A program made the translations under genes and the position numbers. Shown here in pieces: positions 20,089 to 27,016 of a stretch of DNA of 38,820 nt (positions within the stretch are counted from its first letter, which is position 1; each line of letters begins with the position of its first letter). Under the pieces are notes generated by a model that worked only from the letters and a program-made list of their open reading frames with translations, searched no databases and was not told where the DNA came from. The DNA is taken from contig CAJXZZ010000021.1 of assembly GCA_913065105.1 (NCBI GenBank), forward strand, positions 1 to 38,820, in the 5' to 3' direction. The stretch is from an uncultured Gammaproteobacteria bacterium. GTDB lineage: Bacteria > Pseudomonadota > Gammaproteobacteria > SZUA-229.

Positions 20089-21546
20089 GTGATAAATAAA
20101 AATAATAAAAAAGTGTCTTTACATTGGCGTAGAACGAAAATTATTGCCACTGTAGGTCCGGCTACCGACACACAAAAAAGCATTAAGGAATTAATAAAGT
20201 CGGGGGTGAATGTGTTTCGTCTGAATATGTCACACGGCGACCATGAATATCATACGAAGATATTTAAACGGATTCGTAACTGTACGAGACAAATGGACTC
20301 ATATACCGCTATCTTAATGGACTTGTGCGGTCCGAAGATACGTGTCGGTAAGTTTGAAAATGGCAGCATAACGTTAAAGAGAAATGCAAAAGTAATGATT
20401 AGTTGTGCCGGTGGTATTGGACAGGAAGGCCTAATTATTTCCCAGTACAAGCAGCTTTATAAAGATGTAAAAAAAGGCGAAAGAATCTTGCTTGATGATG
20501 GCAATATGGAATGTAGGGTCGAAAGTATCAAGGCTAAAAAGGTACTCTGTAAAGTGATTTATGGTGGCGAGCTCAAAGATAATAAGGGGTTGAATCTACC
20601 TGACTCAGTAGTGTCTGTATCAAGCTTTACTGCCAAGGATAAAAGGGATGTTCAGTTGGCCATGGATTTAGGCAGTGATTTTGTTGCATTAAGTTTTGTG
20701 CGCTCAGCTAAAGACGTTGATGGATTGAAGCGATATATGCAACGCACAAACAAGGAAGTACCGATAGTAGCAAAGATTGAAAAACCAGAAGCGGTAGCTA
20801 ATATAGACGAAATTATTAAATCAACTTACGGGATTATGATTGCACGTGGCGATTTAGGAATAGAAATGCCAGCCGAACAAGTACCATTGATTCAAAAAGA
20901 AGTTATTAATAAAGCGAGAGCTAATAATTGTCCGGTTATAGTTGCAACCCAGATGATGGAATCAATGATTACCAATGCAAGACCAACGAGAGCTGAAGTT
21001 GGTGATGTTGCGAATGCAGCAATGTCGAGTGCAGACGCCGTCATGCTGTCAGCGGAAACGGCAGCTGGTAAATATCCGATCAAAACTGTAAAAATGATGG
21101 ATAAGATATTACGCGAAATAGAAAGTCATCAATGGGCCACAGGTAATTTCGGTGATGATTTAGGCATTTATCGAAAAGTGCCTTCATCGAGAAGAGCAAT
21201 AGCACACGCAGCAAACAATTTAGCTCGCGATCTGAAGTTACAGGGAATTATAGTGCCTACTCACAGTGGACATACTGCCGCAGTATTATCTGCAAGTCGC
21301 CCTTCTTCGCCATTATTGGGTGTGTCGAGTAGCCATGCCACCTGCCAGAAGTTATCGTTACACTGGGGTATTATCCCGTTTCAGATTAAAGAAGAGGAGA
21401 CGCATGACTGGCAACAGCTGAGTCAGGAAATTGGTAGGCGATGTAAATTAACAAAAACAGGAAACCGTGTATTACTTGTCTCTGGTTTTAATGATGACGA
21501 GTCATTAAATGAACCCGTGATGAAAATTATCAAAATAAAAGAGTAG
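20089..21546 (+). CDS. pyk: Pyruvate kinase
   Basis: A 485-residue glycolytic enzyme transferring phosphate from PEP to ADP. The A domain starts with RRTKIIATVGPATD and carries VFRLNMSHGDHEYH. The catalytic lysine region is VPIVAKIEKPEAVANIDEII, the metal site is MIARGDLGIEMPAEQVP, and ATQMMESMITNARPTRAEV contains the catalytic threonine region. The C-terminal allosteric domain covers about 350-485. Length is normal (470-480). The start is GTG at 20089, with GAGGTG at 20073-20078 as ribosome binding site, 10 bases upstream. It lies 1.8 kb downstream of the putative PPi-PEPCK on the same strand but is not in the same transcript, because a terminator and an opposite-strand pair separate them. 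Confidence 0.96.
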   Translation: MINKNNKKVSLHWRRTKIIATVGPATDTQKSIKELIKSGVNVFRLNMSHGDHEYHTKIFKRIRNCTRQMDSYTAILMDLCGPKIRVGKFENGSITLKRNAKVMISCAGGIGQEGLIISQYKQLYKDVKKGERILLDDGNMECRVESIKAKKVLCKVIYGGELKDNKGLNLPDSVVSVSSFTAKDKRDVQLAMDLGSDFVALSFVRSAKDVDGLKRYMQRTNKEVPIVAKIEKPEAVANIDEIIKSTYGIMIARGDLGIEMPAEQVPLIQKEVINKARANNCPVIVATQMMESMITNARPTRAEVGDVANAAMSSADAVMLSAETAAGKYPIKTVKMMDKILREIESHQWATGNFGDDLGIYRKVPSSRRAIAHAANNLARDLKLQGIIVPTHSGHTAAVLSASRPSSPLLGVSSSHATCQKLSLHWGIIPFQIKEEETHDWQQLSQEIGRRCKLTKTGNRVLLVSGFNDDESLNEPVMKIIKIKE

Positions 21547-21585
21547 AGGTAAGTTAGTAAAAAAGAAGTTTAAGCGGGAGATGCC

Positions 21586-21942
21586 TTAGTAGTTTCGTAC
21601 AGAGGGTGTAGGCTGCCGTCGGTACGCAGGATTATCCGTATAACTGCGCGGTGAGTAATAATATGGACGATAGGGGTTACGTCTATAATCGGCCGAGTTA
21701 TTTGGGATTGGTCGATAGTAATAAGGATCGGGATAAAAAGATGGATGCTGCGGGTATCGACGTAATATATTTTGGTCGCGTTTGTAATCAAAATAGTTCA
21801 TCCAGCCTGGTGGTCCCCCGCCTGGACAAAAAGGTAGCTCTTTGCGTGGAAATTCGCTTCTTGATTGGGCGTTTGATGCTAGTAGCAGGATGAAAAAAAC
21901 CAAAAGGATTTTGTTCAGAGCTAATGGAGATTGCATTTTCAT
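21586..21942 (-). CDS. Small secreted Pro/Tyr-rich protein
   Basis: About 118 residues if it begins at the ATG at 21942 (MKMQSPLALNK); a longer frame upstream to 21996 would place a non-signal segment in front, so the shorter start is preferred. A signal peptide (ILLVFFILLLASNAQS) is followed by CPGGGPPGWMNYFDYKRD and then a low-complexity tail dense in Tyr, Pro, Arg and Asn (for example PDPYYYRPIPNN). It is likely exported; a surface or matrix role is possible but unproven. It converges on pyk. Confidence 0.6.
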   Translation of the reverse strand: MKMQSPLALNKILLVFFILLLASNAQSRSEFPRKELPFCPGGGPPGWMNYFDYKRDQNILRRYPQHPSFYPDPYYYRPIPNNSADYRRNPYRPYYYSPRSYTDNPAYRRQPTPSVRNY

Positions 21943-22092
21943 CGTCGTTAACCCATTAAAGAGAATAGTGTGATTATATAAAATATTTCCAAGCAAGGTT
22001 GTTTTTTCTGCCGGGAGATTAACTTGTGTATAAGTTTTGTTCGTTCTACTATAAGCATATGTTTATAGGTACTAAAATAGCAGTATAAAATA

Positions 22093-22674
22093 ATGTTATA
22101 TAAAAAAACTTTAATTACAGCTTTATTATTAATAAGTACTGCTGCGTTTGCCGCAAAGGTATCAATCTATAAAGATGAAACCAGTGGGCTACTTACATGG
22201 ACTGCCGAGGATGATGGTTTTAGTATAGAACTGATTCAGTTATTACCGGATTTCATACGCGCGATATATGCAAAACATGACTTTCCAAAACAGGAAATTG
22301 AGCGGGCAGCTTCCTACTGTATGTTTGGCACTATTATAAAAAACACGTCGAATCAACATTTAAGTTATCGTGTAGCAAACTGGCGTTACAGAACAAATGA
22401 TGGAAAGGGTAATTATGGAAAAGAGCAGCCGGTAAAAACTAAAACACAATGGTTAGAGCAATGGAGAAAAGCGGGCATTATATTTTCCTGGACATTATTG
22501 CCTGACACAGGTGAATTTTCAGTAGGCGATTGGCAGCAGGGATTTACTACGATTAAATTGCCGCGTGAAAATAAATTTGATCTGATATATAAATGGTCGC
22601 TTGATGGTGTTGAACATACGGGAATTTTAGAAAATTTGGAATGCGCGCCTGAATCACTTTCAAATGAAAAATAA
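22093..22674 (+). CDS. Secreted conserved hypothetical protein
   Basis: A 193-residue protein with an N-terminal signal peptide (residues 1-20, ITALLLISTAAFA, cleavage after AFA). The mature part has no motif I recognise. Features: a single Cys near residue 76 (ASYCMFGTII) and another at about 185, Trp-rich segments (NWRYRTNDGKG, TQWLEQWRKAG, WTLLPDTGEFSVGDWQQG), suggesting a beta-sandwich fold. It is 48 bases upstream of the TlpA-like start on the same strand, so the two may form an operon acting in the periplasm. No clear ribosome binding site is visible. Confidence 0.6.
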   Translation: MLYKKTLITALLLISTAAFAAKVSIYKDETSGLLTWTAEDDGFSIELIQLLPDFIRAIYAKHDFPKQEIERAASYCMFGTIIKNTSNQHLSYRVANWRYRTNDGKGNYGKEQPVKTKTQWLEQWRKAGIIFSWTLLPDTGEFSVGDWQQGFTTIKLPRENKFDLIYKWSLDGVEHTGILENLECAPESLSNEK

Positions 22675-22722
22675 AAAGCACCGGGTTAGTCACTAATAAT
22701 TAATTTGAGATTTGATGATCGC

Positions 22723-23253
22723 ATGATAAATAAATTTTTGTTCATATTTCTAGTATTGGTTTCGCTTACTGTCAGTGCAGATCGGCAGCAACCTGAACTT
22801 AGTTTTAATTTAACGCCGGTTAAAAATGTGATCCCTGCCAGTGATTTTGAATTGCTGAATATGGATGATGAGAAAGTAAAGTTTTCTAAATATCGCGGTA
22901 AAGTTGTATTATTAAATTTCTGGGCAACCTGGTGTCCGCCATGTATTCGTGAGTTGCCTTCGATGGAAAAATTACATCAACAGGTCAGCGCAGAAGACTT
23001 TAAAGTAATTGCGGTTAATCAAATGGAGGATGTTGATCAGGTATTTTCTTTTACCGGGCAGTTAGATCTTGATCTAACATTTGAGGTTTTATTTGATACG
23101 ACCAGTGAAGTATCTCAGGCGTATGCAGTGCGTGGATTGCCTACCACCTATCTAATTGATAAGCAGGGGAACATCCGATACCGCGCTGTCGGTGGCCGCG
23201 AATTTAATCATCCTGAAGTAATAAAGATCATCAATAAACTTATTGAAGAATAG
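22723..23253 (+). CDS. TlpA/ResA-type periplasmic thioredoxin
   Basis: A 176-residue thiol-disulfide oxidoreductase. The signal anchor is FLFIFLVLVSLTVSA (residues about 5-19). The thioredoxin fold has NFWATWCPPCIRELP with the redox pair Cys71-Cys74, and the cis-proline is Pro140 in RGLPTTYLID. TlpA/ResA proteins reduce disulfides in the periplasm, often for cytochrome c maturation or copper-site assembly. The ATG at 22723 is preferred over an upstream TTG at 22705 because it puts the signal peptide at the N-terminus. It converges on the minus-strand cupin/GltS operon. Confidence 0.88.
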   Translation: MINKFLFIFLVLVSLTVSADRQQPELSFNLTPVKNVIPASDFELLNMDDEKVKFSKYRGKVVLLNFWATWCPPCIRELPSMEKLHQQVSAEDFKVIAVNQMEDVDQVFSFTGQLDLDLTFEVLFDTTSEVSQAYAVRGLPTTYLIDKQGNIRYRAVGGREFNHPEVIKIINKLIEE

Positions 23254-23272
23254 TGCATCTGGCCAGCCTGAG

Positions 23273-23614
23273 TTAATCAATAAGTGAAACAGTCGTTACC
23301 GCTGTCATTTTATTGATGCGGAATAACACTTCACAGTATTCATTGTTTTCATCAACAGGTGTCGGGTCATCAGCGCAGTTACAGCCAGCAATTACTCCGG
23401 TATAAAATAACCCTGCAGTTACCAGAAGGTTGTCAGCATCATCAACCGTTTTTAAAATAATAGTCGATAAATTTTCACCATTAGCCATGCTGCTGTATCG
23501 CAGCCCCTGTTGTAAAGGTAATACACCAGCATCTAAGCAACAGATCTCCTTTTGTAACACGTCATTAAATGCCTCGGTTTTCCATGCTTGTAAAGATAAG
23601 GGTAATTTCATCAT
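23273..23614 (-). CDS. Conserved hypothetical protein
   Basis: A 113-residue soluble protein. I recognise the general pattern LDAGVLPLQQGLRYSS, VTAGLFYTGVIAGCNCADDP and EYCEVLFRINK from uncharacterised proteins of Gammaproteobacteria, but no function is known to me. The cysteines in GCNCADDP and EYC, together with CCLDAG, could bind a metal or form disulfides. It is the last gene of the minus-strand unit, 50 bases after the cupin. Two consecutive ATGs at 23614 and 23611 can start it. Confidence 0.65.
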   Translation of the reverse strand: MMKLPLSLQAWKTEAFNDVLQKEICCLDAGVLPLQQGLRYSSMANGENLSTIILKTVDDADNLLVTAGLFYTGVIAGCNCADDPTPVDENNEYCEVLFRINKMTAVTTVSLID

Positions 23615-23664
23615 ATTGTTAAAGAGTAGGTGCCAGGGTCTTGTCTGTCGAGATCATGTAACGT

Positions 23665-24042
23665 TCAGGCTTGTACGGTTTCAAGATCTTCATAAGCAGA
23701 GAGAGAAAATCTGGGCGTGCAAATAGCGAGAAAGAGTAAATCGTTGGTGCCGGTATTGGTTATACGTTGGCGACACATCGCCGGGATAAGTACGACATCA
23801 CTAGCAGTTATATCATGTGGCGGCAGTTCCCCAATCTCGACACATCCTTTGCCGCTGATTATACAATAGCGTTCACTTGTGTCGATTAGCCGGTGCCAGC
23901 ATGTCGTTACTCCGGGCTTTAGCTTCGCTCGAGCAATAGAGGCGTCAGCATCATCAGAAGAGTTAGATAGTTCCGTAATGTAGCATTTTTCAGGGGTGAG
24001 ATATTCATCGCTGAGGTTTTGACGCTTAATAGTTGCTTTCAT
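23665..24042 (-). CDS. Cupin-fold protein
   Basis: A 125-residue single-domain cupin. The first cupin motif is recognisable: LKPGVTTCWHRLIDTSERYCIISGKG, split here as KPGVTTCWHRL with His50 and TSERYCIISGKG with Glu57 and Gly64; the second motif (SDVVLIPAMCRQRITN) lacks the usual histidine. The metal site is therefore incomplete compared with active dioxygenase-type cupins, and it may be a binding or sensing domain instead. It lies in the same minus-strand unit as the CDGSH-GltS fusion, 35 bases after the lipoprotein gene. Confidence 0.8.
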   Translation of the reverse strand: MKATIKRQNLSDEYLTPEKCYITELSNSSDDADASIARAKLKPGVTTCWHRLIDTSERYCIISGKGCVEIGELPPHDITASDVVLIPAMCRQRITNTGTNDLLFLAICTPRFSLSAYEDLETVQA

Positions 24043-24077
24043 CGGCGTTTAATCCTGGCTTGGCCATGTCGATATGG

Positions 24078-24296
24078 CTACTGCCTCTTGGTTTGCTCAT
24101 CTATTTCACGTTGGCGTTGATCAGCGTTGTCTTGAAGTAGCTGCTCAACCCCTTTTGCCTTGTCGAGTGCACGTTTCTGGTCAGAGGCAAAGTGCTCTTT
24201 CTGGGTCGTTTCTGTAGACGTTTCGTCACTGCTACTGGAGCAGCCGCTAATCAAAAAAAGTGTTATGAACAATATATAAGAATATTTAGTTATCAT
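24078..24296 (-). CDS. Small lipoprotein
   Basis: A 72-residue protein with a lipoprotein signal: ILFITLFLISGC, with Cys19 as acylation site, then a Ser-rich linker and a charged, probably helical tail rich in Lys, Asp, Gln and Arg (KAKGVEQLLQDNADQRQREI). No known domain. Its placement between the GltS fusion and the cupin, 54 and 35 bases away, suggests cotranscription. Confidence 0.7.
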   Translation of the reverse strand: MITKYSYILFITLFLISGCSSSSDETSTETTQKEHFASDQKRALDKAKGVEQLLQDNADQRQREIDEQTKRQ

Positions 24297-24350
24297 CAGG
24301 TGACCTATGTAATTAAAAGTTTGTTTAGCAAATACGGTTGTTAGACTTTG

Positions 24351-25895
24351 CTACCTCCCCGGGTCAAAGCCAGAGAATTCGATGCCGGACAATTGTGATA
24401 ATACAGAGTTGAACGTAGCAAGATCATCTTTATTAAACTGATTAAGGTGCGTATGGCCACATGCTCTTGCCATCACTTTCATAAGTTCAACCGATGAATC
24501 AAAAAATGTAGTCAGCCTTTGCGCTGATTGATCGATATCTAATCGTTGTCGTAATTCGGGATTCTGCGTTGCTATTCCGGCCGGGCAATTGTTTGTATTA
24601 CAGATCCTTGCAGCAACGCAGCCTATCGCTTGCATGGCACTATTGGAAATAGCAATGCCATCTGCTCCTAAAGCGAGTGCTTTTACAAAGTCGCTAGGAA
24701 CGCGCAAGCCACCGGTAATGATTAAGCTGACTTTACCTTTTTTGCCCTGTTTATCGAGATAGTGTCTGGCGCGTGCCAGTGCCGGGATGGTCGGTACGCT
24801 GATGTGATCCCTGAACAGTAGAGGGGCTGCGCCAGTACCGCCGCCCCTGCCATCCAGGATGATGTAATCGGCATCAGATTGCAGTGCAAACTCAATATCG
24901 CGTTCAATATGATTTGCACTGAGTTTAAAACCAACAGGAATGCCACCCGTTATTTCGCGGACTCTATCAGCAAAGCGTTTAAAGTCAGCGGGTGTTTCTA
25001 GATCGGTAAAAGTTGGTGGTGAGATTGCCGGTTCACCTTCAGGTATGTTACGCACTGTGGAAATTTTTCCAATATTTTTTGAAGCAGGGAGGTGGCCTCC
25101 AGTACCTGTTTTAGCGCCTTGCCCGCCTTTAAAATGGAATGATTGTACTTTTTTCAGCAAATCCTCATGATAGCCAAACTTTGCACTTGCAAGCTCATAA
25201 AAATAACGACTGTTAGATTCTTGTTCTTCCGGCAGCATGCCACCTTCACCAGAGCAGATACCGGTTCCGGCCAATTCAGCGCCTTTTGCTAATGCTATTT
25301 TCGCCTCTTCAGATAAAGCACCAAAACTCATGTCTGAAACAAATAGTGGAATCTTTAATTCCAGAGGTTTATTGCTCTCAGGGCCTATTATCAGGTTCGT
25401 ATTAACATCGGTATCTTCCATTAATGGTTTTCTATGAAGCTGTGCAACCATGATCTGGATATCATCCCAATCAGGCAACTGGTTTCGCGGCACGCCCATA
25501 GCCCCCATCGGACCGTGGTGACCGAAACTAGTGAGGCCTTCAGCCGCAAGTTGATGGATGAATTCCAGGGTAGGCTCTTCAGCGGTTGCGCGAGCTGTTG
25601 GACTGGCACTTACTTTAGTTTCAATGCCAGGGCCTTCTTTACCTATTTGAGCATCCGAAAATTGTTGGTGAGTGCCATCGCAGAAGGGCGTGTTACCCGT
25701 GTGTTTGCATGCACATAAAAAAGCTTCTCCATCGCTGTCGGCAACGATCACTCTTGGTGTAAACGTTGTGCCTGCATGTGACCCATCGCAAAATGGCTGG
25801 CTTTTTGATTTACCACAGGTGCAAAAATGATATTCCTGGCCTTTACTAAGAGTCACTTTAGCCGGTTTATTATCTGCGATTATAGGGTTCTTCAA
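24351..25895 (-). CDS. Dual-CDGSH iron-sulfur / glutamate synthase FMN-domain fusion protein
   Basis: About 514 residues. Numbered from the ATG at 25904, the first 80 residues hold two CDGSH zinc-finger-type [2Fe-2S] motifs, with ligands Cys28, Cys30, Cys39, His43 (CTCGKSKSQPFCDGSH) and Cys64, Cys66, Cys75, His79 (CACKHTGNTPFCDGTH). The rest is the FMN/[3Fe-4S] synthase domain of glutamate synthase, with SDMSFGALSEEAK, GGQGAKTGTGGHLP and the cluster pattern CX5CX4C in CVAARICNTNNC. The glutaminase domain is absent, so it cannot release ammonia from glutamine itself. Its true substrate is unknown. Start: AGGAG (25905-25909) abuts the ATG, whereas it lies an ideal 9 bases from the TTG at 25895, which I take as start. 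First full gene of a minus-strand operon. Confidence 0.88.
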   Translation of the reverse strand: MKNPIIADNKPAKVTLSKGQEYHFCTCGKSKSQPFCDGSHAGTTFTPRVIVADSDGEAFLCACKHTGNTPFCDGTHQQFSDAQIGKEGPGIETKVSASPTARATAEEPTLEFIHQLAAEGLTSFGHHGPMGAMGVPRNQLPDWDDIQIMVAQLHRKPLMEDTDVNTNLIIGPESNKPLELKIPLFVSDMSFGALSEEAKIALAKGAELAGTGICSGEGGMLPEEQESNSRYFYELASAKFGYHEDLLKKVQSFHFKGGQGAKTGTGGHLPASKNIGKISTVRNIPEGEPAISPPTFTDLETPADFKRFADRVREITGGIPVGFKLSANHIERDIEFALQSDADYIILDGRGGGTGAAPLLFRDHISVPTIPALARARHYLDKQGKKGKVSLIITGGLRVPSDFVKALALGADGIAISNSAMQAIGCVAARICNTNNCPAGIATQNPELRQRLDIDQSAQRLTTFFDSSVELMKVMARACGHTHLNQFNKDDLATFNSVLSQLSGIEFSGFDPGR

Positions 25896-25914
25896 GATCG
25901 TCATCTCCTTTTAA

Positions 25915-26052
25915 CTAACACCCGTGTTGGGTGCGATGATTGTAAAGTGATTTAGGTACATATTTTGTAAGTTCTTTAAGTGCGCCTTTTACTGAATTAT
26001 GACTAACATTGTCACCGTTGATAAGGAGTGTTATTCGTTTTATTTTTGTCAC
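25915..26052 (-). pseudogene. 45-residue fragment resembling the N-terminus of a NYN-domain nuclease
   Basis: A short frame beginning with GTG at 26052, with a strong AGGAG 7 bases upstream. The product reads KIKRITLLINGDNVS followed by VKGALKELTKYVP. This resembles the first strand and helix of NYN/DUF88 (PIN-like) ribonucleases, whose usual start is a hydrophobic strand then IDGDN. Here the first catalytic aspartate is replaced by Asn (INGDN), and the frame stops before any further conserved block. It is either a remnant of a nuclease gene or a small stand-alone protein. It ends 10 bases before the ATG of the CDGSH-GltS gene and may couple translation to it. Confidence 0.5.
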
Positions 26053-26381
26053 AAATGTTCTCCTGAATGTATAGCTGTAATATGATTCCTTAAATGCCTG
26101 TTAAGAATAGGAAGTTTAGAGCACATGATAAGCTGAGTTTTTTATAAATCAATCATATAGTTGTGATTTAGCCGGTAAAGATAGATTTTATAGATGCTGA
26201 TGAGCATTGTGGCTGTAATACTAAACTTATTCGAATAGCCTGTTTTCAAAAACAACCGCGTTAAATTTTTGAGATGAGAAAAGTGCGCGCACTCATTTTT
26301 GTTTTAATAGCCTGGTTGACCTGTATCAATGCCGTTATGTAGTAGATGGATATACTATATGTTTTTAAAAAGGTAACTACG
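26053..26381. other. Intergenic region with a GC palindrome
   Basis: No gene is visible on either strand apart from short chance frames. A perfect 12-base palindrome AGTGCGCGCACT occurs at 26282-26293 in otherwise AT-rich DNA. A TTGACC at 26316-26321 may be a -35 element for the small membrane protein gene, with only weak -10 candidates (TAGTAG after 18 bases). Confidence 0.4.
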
Positions 26382-26513
26382 ATGAAAATATTCGGTGACT
26401 TATTTAATGATTTTACCGGCTTGCTAACGGTTGGCATAATTGTTTTTATGATCGTTATGATGGCATTTTTATTCAGGATGTTTATTAGCAAATCATCAAA
26501 AAGTGGTGAATAA
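26382..26513 (+). CDS. DUF3149-like small membrane protein
   Basis: A 43-residue protein: MKIFGDLFNDFTGLLTVGII, then a hydrophobic helix VFMIVMMAFLFRMF and a short polar Ser/Lys tail. The pattern (short amphipathic start, Asp-Phe/Pro-x-Gly-Leu-Leu, one membrane helix, KS-rich end) fits the DUF3149 family of tiny gammaproteobacterial membrane proteins. A ribosome binding site AAAAAGG lies about 10 bases upstream of the ATG. No function is known. A longer minus-strand frame over the same bases is a shadow. Confidence 0.65.
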   Translation: MKIFGDLFNDFTGLLTVGIIVFMIVMMAFLFRMFISKSSKSGE

Positions 26514-26538
26514 GCTGCCGTCGGCACGATAGTGCTAG

Positions 26539-26934
26539 TTAATAAGTTTGAGAATGGTATTCATAGCTGTACCAGTTTACCTCGGTACCGGTTAGGTAAG
26601 CGATAGAGATAAAACCGATTACCCCAATAATAGCCATAACGATAGCACCTAGAAAGGCACTACCGAAGCCTTTAACTTCAAAATTGGGTACAAGCGCTGC
26701 TGCTAGCATTATCATTAGCGCGTTAATCACTAATGCGAATAAACCAAAACTTAATACTGATAGTGGCAATGTTAAAAACCATAATGCCGGACGTAGAAAT
26801 GCGTTTATCAGGCCAAGTACAGTTGCTGCAATGATAAAAGCTAAAAAGTTTTTTGCTTTTATTCCTGAAATTAATAATGTGGATATACCCAGCCCAATGA
26901 TGGTCGCAAGCCAGGTTATAAATAGAGCTGTCAT
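26539..26934 (-). CDS. Four-helix membrane protein of the phage-holin-like (YvlD) family
   Basis: A 131-residue very hydrophobic protein with four membrane helices (about residues 3-23, 28-46, 53-80, 90-115). The pattern GLINAFLRPALWFLTLPLSV in the second-third helix region is a hallmark of the family annotated as mycobacterial four-helix holin superfamily or YvlD. Despite the name, chromosomal members are not tied to phages; their function is unclear, possibly envelope stress. No phage genes are nearby. Start ATG at 26934. Confidence 0.82.
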   Translation of the reverse strand: MTALFITWLATIIGLGISTLLISGIKAKNFLAFIIAATVLGLINAFLRPALWFLTLPLSVLSFGLFALVINALMIMLAAALVPNFEVKGFGSAFLGAIVMAIIGVIGFISIAYLTGTEVNWYSYEYHSQTY

Positions 26935-27016
26935 TAATTTTACCTATTGATGAATCTTGTTACTGCAAGCATAAAGACAAAACAGACGGAGTGCTAAGGT
27001 GGTTTTTAATAGTAGT

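Noticed and set aside
21611-21626. Shared string GCTGCCGTCGG near 21611 and 26514
   Set aside because: Only about 11 bases are alike, and the contexts differ (coding antisense and gene end), so a repeat element is not supported.
21651-21893. Plus-strand frame of 80 residues
   Set aside because: It is antisense to the secreted Tyr/Pro-rich protein, which has a signal peptide and plausible composition.
26261-26527. Minus-strand frame of 88 residues opposite the DUF3149-like gene
   Set aside because: Low-complexity Ile/Lys composition that mirrors the AT-rich plus strand. The plus-strand frame has a ribosome binding site and a family-like pattern.
26539-26934. Possible prophage remnant because of the holin-like family name
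   Set aside because: No integrase, lysis, structural or attachment sequences nearby. The family is widespread on bacterial chromosomes outside phages.
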